Below, in pieces: positions 10,626-17,781 of a stretch of DNA of 64,000 nucleotides (position 1 is its first letter; every line of letters begins with the position of its first letter). The DNA comes from Actinomycetes bacterium (GTDB lineage Bacteria > Auribacterota > JAJCYG01), in NCBI GenBank assembly GCA_029263055.1, contig JAJCYG010000095.1:1-64000 (forward strand). The letters run 5' to 3'. Made by a program: the position numbers and the translations under genes. The notes under the pieces were generated by a model. It searched no databases. It was not told where the DNA came from and saw only the letters and a list, made by a program, of their open reading frames with translations.

Positions 10626-10644
10626 TTTTCTTGAGCAAAGTAGT

Positions 10645-10683
10645 AAAAAGAGCAAGGTCTAAAAGACCTTGCTCTTTTTTTTT
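10645..10683 (+). terminator. Rho-independent terminator after the 1227-residue protein gene
   Basis: A perfect 16-bp stem (10645-10660 with 10664-10679) with an AAA loop, followed by a continuous T run to 10683. Because the stem begins in A's and ends in T's, it could work in both directions. Confidence 0.93.
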
Positions 10684-10698
10684 GCTTCGATATATAAT
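10669..10698 (+). promoter_or_regulatory. Putative promoter of the HEAT-repeat gene
   Basis: A perfect -10 TATAAT at 10693-10698. The best -35 (TTGCTC, 10669-10674, 18-nt spacer) lies inside the 3' arm of the preceding terminator. AGGAGG at 10722-10727 precedes ATG 10733. Confidence 0.5.
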
Positions 10699-10732
10699 AG
10701 GGAATATCACTCGTCGCAAATAGGAGGCTTTT

Positions 10733-11269
10733 ATGTCTTTGCTGACTCGATCCTTTCTTATAAGTTCATTTTCTGTTTTTGTTTTTTCAACCGTTAGTTT
10801 AGCTGTCCCTGGGGAAAATCATAATCTCTTGCTTTCACGTACTGGGAGTGATGAAGCTGTGGTCCGTAGCGACGCGGCTAACCTCTTAAAAAAGTATGGA
10901 AGTGGAGAGAGTGTGAGCCGTTTACGCCAGTTAACTCAAGATACAGATTGGCGTGTTCGGTTTGACGCTGTTAAAACATTAGGCCGTTTAGCTGAGCCCA
11001 CAGCCGCTGAAACCATTGAACCGTTAGTCAGTGATCCTATGCCACATGTTCGTATGATCTCGGTCTGGGCCCTGTATCAAATAGGGGATGCCTCTACAGT
11101 CCCTTCTATCATTCAAACCGTCCAAGACCAAGACCGCCAAGTCCGCAGTATGGCTCAACGAGCCTTAAAAAATCTCAGTGGTACGATTCAAGATCGCTCC
11201 ATTGAAGAATGGACTGCTTGGTACTCCCAAAACAAAGACCTGATAGCCTCTGACTGGGGCCAGCAGTAA
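10733..11269 (+). CDS. Exported HEAT-repeat protein
   Basis: 178 residues. An N-terminal signal peptide (about residues 1-25, ending near SLAVPG) is followed by three HEAT/PBS-lyase-type helical repeats (about residues 40-150: DWRVRFDAVKTLGRL, PHVRMISVWALYQIG, RQVRSMAQRALKNL). A short C-terminal segment with WTAWYSQNKD follows. HEAT repeats are protein-interaction scaffolds; the leader places it in the periplasm or outer-membrane space. It has its own AGGAGG ribosome site and stands alone, followed by the composite palindromic repeat. The specific role is unknown. Confidence 0.8.
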   Translation: MSLLTRSFLISSFSVFVFSTVSLAVPGENHNLLLSRTGSDEAVVRSDAANLLKKYGSGESVSRLRQLTQDTDWRVRFDAVKTLGRLAEPTAAETIEPLVSDPMPHVRMISVWALYQIGDASTVPSIIQTVQDQDRQVRSMAQRALKNLSGTIQDRSIEEWTAWYSQNKDLIASDWGQQ

Positions 11270-11289
11270 AGTTTTAATTAGCTTCTACC

Positions 11290-11545
11290 AAAATAAACTC
11301 AAATATCTCTCCCCCTCACCCGGAATTTGTAGCAGACTGCGCAAAAAATGTGAGGGCAAGAATGAACTCACTGCGCCTCTGGTCCGAATGGCTTTCTGCC
11401 AGAGGGCTAAAGCCCCCCTTGGCAGACGCACATTCGGCACGAGTCTCCGTTCAGACACCAGTCTTGCTCTTTCCCTCACATTTTTTGCTCCGTCTTTGCG
11501 ACAAATTCCTTAAAGGTTCGGGGGAGAGATATTTGAGTTTATTTT
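11290..11545 (+). repeat. Palindromic element A, copy 1 (with nested hairpin)
   Basis: A long imperfect palindrome. The outer arms 11290-11315 and 11520-11545 are perfectly complementary over 26 bp. Further pairing includes GGAATTTGT (11322-11330) with ACAAATTCC (11501-11509) and GCAAAAAATGTGAGGG (from 11341) with its complement near 11471-11488. A second copy is at 38318-38542. Copy 1 contains an additional 32-nt hairpin at 11395-11426 (TCTGCCA...TGGCAGA with inner GGGCTAAAGCCC) that copy 2 lacks. No credible coding sequence is present; the open frames in it are by-products of the palindrome. Confidence 0.9.
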
Positions 11546-11614
11546 TGCGTGATTAGAAGGTTCTGATGAACGCGGGTTGTTAAAATGTTGCCTCATTTTG
11601 AATATACTAGCGGA

Positions 11615-11779
11615 GTTCAGAAGTGTCTCTCAAAAGGCAAGAGCAGCCAGGGGCCCTGAAAAAGTGCACTCCAAGAGGAGTGTGCTTTTTCTGGGTGTGG
11701 CTGCGACCATGAGTGAGTCTGGTGACTTGCCGGGCGGCAAGTTGCCTAGGGAACGTCCTTTTGAGAGACACTTCTGAAC
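11615..11779 (+). repeat. Palindromic element B, copy 1 (structured, branched hairpin)
   Basis: The outer arms 11615-11637 and 11757-11779 pair perfectly over 23 bp. Inside are a stem GCAGCCA (11643-11649) with TGGCTGC (11698-11704), a 14-bp hairpin (11659-11672 with 11677-11690, loop AAGA, two T-G pairs) and a 6-bp hairpin CTTGCC/GGCAAG (11726-11741). The result is a branched fold of about 165 nt. The T-G pairs in the inner hairpin favour a + strand RNA as the folding molecule. A second copy is at 38567-38731. The 69-nt spacer between A and B contains nothing recognisable. Confidence 0.88.
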
Positions 11780-11811
11780 GGAGCGTATAAGGTCTAAATG
11801 CTAATGCACTT

Positions 11812-11840
11812 TTGACAATGGGGTATGTGAGTGGTATAGT
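11812..11840 (+). promoter_or_regulatory. sigma70 promoter of the small exported protein
   Basis: TTGACA (11812-11817), a 17-nt spacer and TATAGT (11835-11840), 34 nt before ATG 11875. It is the only clear non-repeat signal in the gene-free stretch 11270-11874; the rest is elements A and B. Confidence 0.75.
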
Positions 11841-11874
11841 GTGGTTAAGTTAAATTAACGAAAGGGAACGGTTT

Positions 11875-12117
11875 ATGAAGCGGTTATTAACCTTGTTTTG
11901 TGCCGTAGTACTCGTTGGAAGTTCATTTCTTATTAGCCCATCTAAAGCATCTGCAGACGCTGAATTCCTGGTAACAGTCGGACGTATGGCTACTGTTGTG
12001 CCGGCTGCAATTGTCCGTGGAGGGGTGTTCTTGGTTGAAGGGACCCTTGATGGCGTTATTGAAGGGTTTACCACTCGTAAAGGCTTTTTACACGGGGAAA
12101 ACCGATATATTAATTAA
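11875..12117 (+). CDS. Small exported protein of unknown function
   Basis: 80 residues, unrecognised. It has a clear signal peptide (MKRLLTLFCAVVLVGSSFL..., likely cleavage near KASADA). The mature part of about 50 residues is hydrophobic with a Val/Gly/Ala-rich stretch (VTVGRMATVVPAAIVRGG), then a polar tail, and could lie in or on a membrane. A good promoter (TTGACA-17-TATAGT) and AAGGGA upstream support a real gene. It converges with another small exported-protein gene, only 8 nt away on the other strand. Confidence 0.65.
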   Translation: MKRLLTLFCAVVLVGSSFLISPSKASADAEFLVTVGRMATVVPAAIVRGGVFLVEGTLDGVIEGFTTRKGFLHGENRYIN

Positions 12118-12125
12118 TCGTTTGA

Positions 12126-12413
12126 TTAATTAACCCCATAGCGTGAATAGCGATAGCCTGATTCATCACTAAAGGTATCGTAATACCCATAGTCATTGCC
12201 ATTGCCGGCATAATCCCAATTGTCTTGTGGATTTCCATTCACACCAAAAGGCAATAAGATCACATCTCTATAATAGCCTAAAGTCTCCTGGCACCAGACA
12301 AGAGGTGATGTGAGAACGGTTCCTATGAAGCGGTCATTCTCTTCAGCATTCACAGGAAAACTGAATAACAATAAAAGACTTAGTGCGGCAAATAAGATCT
12401 GTTTTTTCTTCAT
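12126..12413 (-). CDS. Small exported Gly/Tyr-rich protein of unknown function
   Basis: 95 residues on the minus strand. ATG at 12413 is preferred over the in-frame GTG at 12422 because that GTG falls inside the Shine-Dalgarno (AAGGAGTG). A Sec signal peptide (MKKKQILFAALSLLLLFSF, cleavage near VNAEE) is followed by a segment FIGTVLTSPLVWCQETLGYYRD and a Tyr/Gly/Asn-rich tail (YAGNGNDYGYYD...YRYSRYGVN). There is one cysteine. Position, size and leader suggest an envelope protein like its convergent neighbour; no family is recognised. Confidence 0.6.
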   Translation of the reverse strand: MKKKQILFAALSLLLLFSFPVNAEENDRFIGTVLTSPLVWCQETLGYYRDVILLPFGVNGNPQDNWDYAGNGNDYGYYDTFSDESGYRYSRYGVN

Positions 12414-12439
12414 TAAAAGCACTCCTTATTTCTAATTTA

Positions 12440-12468
12440 AAATTACCTGACATACTGTAAACTGTCAA
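12440..12468 (-). promoter_or_regulatory. Promoter of the minus-strand small exported protein
   Basis: On the minus strand TTGACA (12468-12463), a 17-nt spacer and TAATTT (12445-12440), about 27 nt upstream of ATG 12413. Confidence 0.6.
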
Positions 12469-12608
12469 GTTACACTAAAAACTTAAATTAAAAATATCTA
12501 AGATAATCTCTAAACTACTTTTAATAGGTCTGTTAGGTTATTGTAGATGGTATAAGAACTACTTATATAAATTCATTATTTACGTTATAGGAAAGAGGTA
12601 AAGAAATA

Positions 12609-13436
12609 ATGAAATCTTTTACATATTTGTATTTTTATAACCATCTATTTTTTATATTTGTAACTAGCTTATTTTGTGATTCTGTGGCACTTGCTCAAGA
12701 AGCCCCTCCAGCTCCTCAAACACGACCTCGAATGAACCATTCATTAAGTCTCAGCACTCCATTTAAATATTCGATTGATTTAGATGAAGTACAAATGAAG
12801 GCGATCAATTTAGACCATGAATTTGGTGAATGGGGAGAAGCGCTCAATGGTGTGGCAGAGGTTCAGTTTGGAAGTGGGTTCTTAGGGACTCAGGAGAGTT
12901 TAACGCTTGATCAATTAATCTTATTAGCTCAAGAGCGGCATGAAGGAATGGCATTTGGCTAAATTGGAATTGAAGCAAGCTTGGGTTATCGGGCTGAGTC
13001 ATTTGAGTCAGAACGCTTGGATAATGATTTTGAATACTTTATAGGAGTCAATGGCCGTCTTCCTTTGTTTGGGCATGTTTTGGAATCTCATTCCATTCTT
13101 CAAGATAAGCCTTCAACTTGGTTGCAAGCAAAGCTGAGACATGATCAAGCTCGGGCGGCTTTAAATCAAACTAAACGGGTGAATCTTTTTGAGGTGGGCC
13201 GAGCTTATTTTGAAACGCAAAAAGCAATGACACGTGTGCTACGAACAGGGAGCCAGCAACGTTTGGCTCAAAAGCAAAAGGAGTTTGCTTTGATCAAAGT
13301 AGGATTGGCTGAGGCCTCATTAGGGCAGCTAATGGGAGCACTCAAAAAAGAGCTCCAATCCAATATTTTGGCTGCAGAGGCAAAATCTCAGTTTTTATTT
13401 GCCCAAGCTGAGCTGGAACGTGCTGTAGGAGAATAA
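12609..13436 (+). pseudogene. TolC-like outer-membrane efflux protein remnant with in-frame stop
   Basis: One reading frame of 276 codons interrupted by a single in-frame TAA at 12960-12962. The first part (117 residues) has a signal peptide (...SVALAQEAPPAP) and LTLDQLILLAQERHE, like the first helix of TolC/OEP repeats. After the stop the frame continues directly into LGYRAESF... and long helices (LRHDQARAALNQTKRVNLFEVGRAYFETQKAM, then SQFLFAQAELERAVGE) typical of the TolC coiled-coil barrel. A whole TolC protein has over 400 residues, so it is also shortened. It is read here as a decaying gene; a TTG at 12981 could in principle restart translation. No partner pump genes are nearby. Confidence 0.6.
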
Positions 13437-13456
13437 CTTCAGCTGAGACAAACCGC

Positions 13457-13486
13457 TTGACTCAAAAAGGGGTAAAACAGTAAAAT
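13457..13486 (+). promoter_or_regulatory. Putative promoter of the L,D-transpeptidase gene
   Basis: TTGACT (13457-13462), an 18-nt spacer and TAAAAT (13481-13486). GAGGGG near 13516 precedes ATG 13526. Confidence 0.55.
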
Positions 13487-13525
13487 AGAGAGATATTCCA
13501 CACTATATTGAGTTAGAGGGGCCAA

Positions 13526-14641
13526 ATGAAACGTTATTTATGGGTTGTTGCTGCTGTTACTGGGATTGCCGTAGGAGTGGTTCTCTATTCGTCTCACACG
13601 AAAAAGCAAGTTTTAGCACAGTTTGAACAAGCAGAAGCAGCCTATTTAGAAGGGGATTCAGCCCAGGTTATTCCTCTTTTATCAAATATTGACCGTTCTA
13701 AGTTGCCCGCTAATCTGCAATTAAATGTGTCGGTTTATTTAGCTGAAAGCTATCAAGCAACAGGCAAAGACGTTCAGGCTAAAAAAGCATGGAAAGAAGT
13801 GCTTAAAGCAGAAGCTTTAGATCCTGACTTAGCAAGTCGAGCCGAGTTTGAAATCGCTTTAATTCAAAAAGAGAAAGCTCCGGATGTCTCTTTGGAAACA
13901 TTTGAAAAATTAGCCAATGAATCAAGCAATGAGCCTGTTGTTGCAGGCTCTTTATTTGAAATGGCTAAAAGTTTAGAAGGCTCAGGACAAATTCTTCGAG
14001 CAAGTGATCTTTATAAACAAATTTTTACACGTTATTCAGAATCTGTTTATGCAGATGAGTCGATTGATTGTTATGGTGCCATTAATGTGCGGCTTCTCTT
14101 TTCAAAGAAACAGACGCCGTATTCAGAAATTTATGTGGTACGCCCAGGTGATTCTTTAGCTTCTATTGCAAAGAAATATAAAATGTCTTTAGAGTTATTG
14201 ATGAAATCAAACAGTTTAAAAACAGCAACGATTCATCCAAATGATCGTCTTAAAGTGTTAAAAACTAATTTTAAGATTGTGATTAGCAAAGCAAAGAACA
14301 ATCTCTTGCTTAAAGCTGATGATGAATTGTTTAAGGTTTATCCTGTGGGAACAGGGCGTGAAGGGTCCACGCCAATAGGGGCGTTTAAAATCACTTCTAA
14401 ATTAGTGGAGCCTACTTGGTACCACCCTGATGGGGGTGTGATCCCTTTTGGTGATGAAGGCAATTTACTAGGAACCCGATGGATGGGAATTAATTCACCC
14501 GGCTATGGCATTCATGGTACTTGGATGCCTGATAGTGTTGGCAAACAATCAAGCGCAGGATGTGTGCGGTTGCGTAATCAAGATGTAGAGGAGCTCTATA
14601 AAATTGTGACAGTTGGAACCACTGTTACAATTGATGAATAA
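13526..14641 (+). CDS. LysM-containing L,D-transpeptidase (YkuD family)
   Basis: 371 residues. It probably makes 3-3 peptidoglycan cross-links or anchors protein to the wall in the periplasm. An N-terminal membrane anchor (about residues 4-22) is followed by a TPR-like helical region (about 30-185: AEAAYLEGDSAQVIPLL, VYLAESYQATGKDVQAKKAW). A LysM domain follows (about 200-248: YVVRPGDSLASIAKKYKMS...NDRLKV), then the YkuD catalytic domain (about 255-370) with HGT and the active-site motif SAGCVRL (Cys346). It has its own promoter and ends 2 nt before accA. Confidence 0.9.
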   Translation: MKRYLWVVAAVTGIAVGVVLYSSHTKKQVLAQFEQAEAAYLEGDSAQVIPLLSNIDRSKLPANLQLNVSVYLAESYQATGKDVQAKKAWKEVLKAEALDPDLASRAEFEIALIQKEKAPDVSLETFEKLANESSNEPVVAGSLFEMAKSLEGSGQILRASDLYKQIFTRYSESVYADESIDCYGAINVRLLFSKKQTPYSEIYVVRPGDSLASIAKKYKMSLELLMKSNSLKTATIHPNDRLKVLKTNFKIVISKAKNNLLLKADDELFKVYPVGTGREGSTPIGAFKITSKLVEPTWYHPDGGVIPFGDEGNLLGTRWMGINSPGYGIHGTWMPDSVGKQSSAGCVRLRNQDVEELYKIVTVGTTVTIDE

Positions 14642-14643
14642 TC

Positions 14644-15684
14644 ATGACTATCTTAGAATTTGAAAAACCCATTGTTGAGCTAGAACAAAAAATCGAAGAA
14701 CTGAAAAAAGTCTCTTTGAAAGGCAATGTTGATGTGTCTGAAGAACTTGAGACACTCAAAGAAAAAGCGCTTCAATTGAAAAAAGAAATTTATGGAGCGC
14801 TCACTCCTTGGCAAAAAGTACAAATTGCGCGTCATCCAGATCGACCTTATACGCTTGATTACATTAAAATGATGATGGAAGATTTTACCGAGCTCCATGG
14901 TGATCGTTATTTTGCTGACGACCAAGCTTTGATTGGTGGAGTGGCTCGTTTTATGGGAGAACCTGTGATGGTGATAGGCCATCAAAAAGGGCTCGACACC
15001 AAAGAAAATTTAAAACGAAATTTTGGCTGTGCTAATCCTGAAGGATACAGAAAAGCACTCCGTTTAATGAAATTAGCTGAACGATTTGAAATGCCACTAT
15101 TTTGTTTTATTGATACGCCCGGTGCTTACCCTGGTTTGGGGGCTGAAGAACGAGGTCAAGCTGAAGCCATTGCTGTGAATCTGCGTGAAATGATGGGGAT
15201 TAAAACCCGTATTGTCGTGGTTGTGATTGGTGAAGGTGGAAGTGGGGGTGCATTAGGAATTGGTGTGGGTGACCAAATCTTTATGTTAGAAAATTCTTAT
15301 TATTCGGTTATTTCTCCTGAAGGGTGTTCAGCCATTCTTTGGAAAGATCCTAAAAAGACTCAAGATGCGGCCAATGCATTGCGGTTAACTGCTGAAGATT
15401 TAAAAAAGAATAATTTAATTGATGACATCATTGCTGAGCCATTGGGTGGCGGCCACAAAAATATGGAATTAATGGCCATTACTTTGCGTGATAATCTGGC
15501 TGAGTCACTTGAGCAATTGGGCAAGCTTTCTATCGATAAACTTCTTAAAGAGCGTTACAATAAATTCCGTAAAATGGGTGTCTTTTTTGAAGGGGGAATC
15601 ACGCCGTATGGTGTTGAGAAACCAAAAGAAGAACCTAATTCTGAAGATAAAAAAAAAGTGAATAACCCTTTACCTGTTTCTTAA
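14644..15684 (+). CDS. accA: Acetyl-CoA carboxylase carboxyltransferase subunit alpha
   Basis: The alpha half of the carboxyltransferase that moves CO2 from carboxybiotin to acetyl-CoA, giving malonyl-CoA for fatty-acid synthesis. 346 residues, about 25 longer than usual because of an acidic/lysine-rich C-terminal tail. Diagnostic segments: an N-terminal coiled coil, PWQKVQIARHPDRPYTLDYI, HGDRYFADDQALIGG, PEGYRKALRLMKLAERF, FIDTPGAYPGLGAEERGQAEAIA and the oxyanion-type glycines GEGGSGGALGIGVGD. accD is not in the window. The last 15 nt overlap the 3' end of the convergent NUDIX gene. Confidence 0.96.
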   Translation: MTILEFEKPIVELEQKIEELKKVSLKGNVDVSEELETLKEKALQLKKEIYGALTPWQKVQIARHPDRPYTLDYIKMMMEDFTELHGDRYFADDQALIGGVARFMGEPVMVIGHQKGLDTKENLKRNFGCANPEGYRKALRLMKLAERFEMPLFCFIDTPGAYPGLGAEERGQAEAIAVNLREMMGIKTRIVVVVIGEGGSGGALGIGVGDQIFMLENSYYSVISPEGCSAILWKDPKKTQDAANALRLTAEDLKKNNLIDDIIAEPLGGGHKNMELMAITLRDNLAESLEQLGKLSIDKLLKERYNKFRKMGVFFEGGITPYGVEKPKEEPNSEDKKKVNNPLPVS

Positions 15685-16200
15685 AAGACCTCGCCAGTAA
15701 GAAATTCCAACCAATGTTTTTGCATCTTGAATGGTTTTGTTTTGTATCCATTCTTCAATTTGATTCCAGTTTGCTGCGATCGGTTCAATCTCTTCATCAG
15801 GTTCTAAGTTTTGTTGGGTTGCAATCAAATCTGATGCAAAGTAGAGGTGTATGAGTTCATTACAAAATCCAGGAGCCGTATAAAAGGTGCCTGCTTTTTC
15901 CCATTTTTGTGCTTGATAACCACATTCTTCTTCAAGCTCGCGTGGGGCACAATCATCTGGCGATTCATTTGCTTCTAAGGTTCCGGCAGGGATTTCAATT
16001 ATCACTTTATCAATGGCTTTGCGGTATTGTTTGATTAAAAGAATTTCGTCTTGATTTAAGATAGGGACAATGGCAACCGCTCCAGGATGGAGGATGATAT
16101 CTCGAACAGCAGGATCGCCTTTATGCGTTAAGACTTGGTCTTGACGATGTTGAAAGACTTTTCCCTCGTAGAGGATTTTACTTTGAACGGTTTTTTCCAT
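15670..16200 (-). CDS. NUDIX hydrolase, ADP-ribose pyrophosphatase type
   Basis: 176 residues on the minus strand. The full Nudix box is present (G-x5-E-x7-R-E-L-x-E-E-x-G: GTLEANESPDDCAPRELEEECG). The flanking elements HPGAVAIVPI, LLIKQYR and VIIEIPAGTLE are those of the ADP-ribose/nucleotide-sugar pyrophosphatase branch (NudF-like), which cleaves ADP-ribose to AMP and ribose 5-phosphate. Exact substrate is inferred. It is one of the few minus-strand genes and converges on accA. Confidence 0.9.
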   Translation of the reverse strand: MEKTVQSKILYEGKVFQHRQDQVLTHKGDPAVRDIILHPGAVAIVPILNQDEILLIKQYRKAIDKVIIEIPAGTLEANESPDDCAPRELEEECGYQAQKWEKAGTFYTAPGFCNELIHLYFASDLIATQQNLEPDEEIEPIAANWNQIEEWIQNKTIQDAKTLVGISYWRGLLRNR

Positions 16201-16339
16201 ATTAGTTGCTCTTCAGGCGATTCTTCTGCAGTTTAGGTGAAAAGTCCTTGAAAAGCAAGGCCAATCCCACTATCATTTTAACTTTCAATAACTTAGCGTT
16301 ATTCCATTAAATATTTAGAAGCGATTGTTGAGGAGAGTA

Positions 16340-17779
16340 ATGATTACAGAAGATCTAAATGAACAGATGCAGTTACGTCGTGACAAGTGCACTGAATTAA
16401 AAGGGACAATGGAGCCTTATGGCCGTCGCTTTGATTCCACCCATTCCATTGCTGATATGTTGGCTGACTTTAAAGAAGGAGAAACCGTTAAAGTTGCTGG
16501 GCGCATGATGGCATTTCGTTCTCATGGAAAAACTATTTTTGCTGATGTTAAAGATCAAAATGGCCGGATCCAACTTTATATTGGTAAAGGAAAAATTTCT
16601 GATGCAGGGTTTGACCTCTTTTCTCAATTAGATATTGGAGATTTGATTGGAATTGAAGGGGAGCTTTTTGTCACCAAGCGCGGAGAAAATTCAATTCGTG
16701 TGGCAGAGGTGACTCTCTTAGCTAAATCATTGCGTCCTTTGCCTGAAAAATGGCATGGCTTAAAAGATGTGGAAATGCGTTATCGCCAACGTTATCTTGA
16801 CCTGATTGTGAATGAAGATGTGCGTGAGCTTTTTCAAACGCGTATTAAGATCATTTCTTCAATGCGCACATATTTAGACCAACAAGGCTATCTTGAAGTG
16901 GAAACACCTATGATGCAGTCTTTGGCAGGTGGAGCGGTTGCTAAGCCTTTTGAAACCTACTATGAAGCTTTAAGCACGCCCATGTATTTGCGAATTGCTC
17001 CTGAGCTTTATCTTAAACGATTGCTCGTGGGTGGATTTGAAAAAGTGTATGAAATCAATCGCAGCTTTCGAAATGAAGGGATTTCTCGTAAGCACAATCC
17101 TGAATTTACCATGATTGAGATTTATGCTGCTTATCAAGATTATCAAGACATGATGGATCTAACAGAGAACATCATTGCGAATGCGGCGCAGCAAGTGCTC
17201 GGGACCACAACCATTGATTATGGCGAAGGCAAACAAATTAATTTGGCGGCTCCTTGGACTCGAATGACCATGCATGAGTCGATTAAAAAGATCACAGGTG
17301 TTGATTTAACTCAAGTTGCTTCAATCCCGCAAGCTGCTAAAGAGTTGGGTGTGCATTTTGAAGAAGGTTCTACTGATGATGCGATTGTCAACGAAGTCTT
17401 TGAAGCTAAAGTCGAGTCTGAGTTGATTCAACCAACATTTATTACAGAATATCCTGCGTCACTTTGTCCGCTATCTAAAACAAAAAAAGATAATCCTAAT
17501 GTGGCAGAACGTTTTGAACTTTTTGTCTTAGGACAAGAGTTAGCCAATGCTTATTCTGAGTTAAATGATCCTGAAATCCAGCTAGAAAATTTTAAGAAAC
17601 AAGTCGAAGGCCAAGAAGATAAAGCGGTTGATAAAGATTACATCCGTGCGTTGGAATATGGCATGCCACCCGCAGGTGGTTTAGGGATTGGGATTGATCG
17701 TTTGATTATGCTTTTAACTCGCTCAGAAAATATCCGCGAAGTGATTCTTTTTCCACAACTTAAGCCTGAAGGGATCTAA
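16340..17779 (+). CDS. lysS: Lysyl-tRNA synthetase (class II)
   Basis: Charges tRNA-Lys. ATG 16340 is chosen because GAGGAG lies 5-10 nt upstream; an in-frame TTG further up lacks a ribosome site. 479 residues, normal for class II LysRS. An N-terminal OB-fold anticodon-binding domain (about 45-140: VKVAGRMMAFRSHGKTIFADV) is followed by the catalytic domain with motif 2 (FRNEGISRKHNPEFTMIE) and motif 3 (GLGIGIDRLIML). The permease gene follows after 2 nt. Confidence 0.96.
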   Translation: MITEDLNEQMQLRRDKCTELKGTMEPYGRRFDSTHSIADMLADFKEGETVKVAGRMMAFRSHGKTIFADVKDQNGRIQLYIGKGKISDAGFDLFSQLDIGDLIGIEGELFVTKRGENSIRVAEVTLLAKSLRPLPEKWHGLKDVEMRYRQRYLDLIVNEDVRELFQTRIKIISSMRTYLDQQGYLEVETPMMQSLAGGAVAKPFETYYEALSTPMYLRIAPELYLKRLLVGGFEKVYEINRSFRNEGISRKHNPEFTMIEIYAAYQDYQDMMDLTENIIANAAQQVLGTTTIDYGEGKQINLAAPWTRMTMHESIKKITGVDLTQVASIPQAAKELGVHFEEGSTDDAIVNEVFEAKVESELIQPTFITEYPASLCPLSKTKKDNPNVAERFELFVLGQELANAYSELNDPEIQLENFKKQVEGQEDKAVDKDYIRALEYGMPPAGGLGIGIDRLIMLLTRSENIREVILFPQLKPEGI

Positions 17780-17781
17780 AA

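Noticed and set aside
11285..11777. Open frames of 60-70 codons within elements A and B
   Set aside because: They lie wholly within palindromes, occur on both strands, lack ribosome sites and have compositions dictated by the repeat.
11270..11874. CRISPR array
   Set aside because: There are no regularly spaced direct repeats with unique spacers and no cas genes; the repeats are long palindromes.
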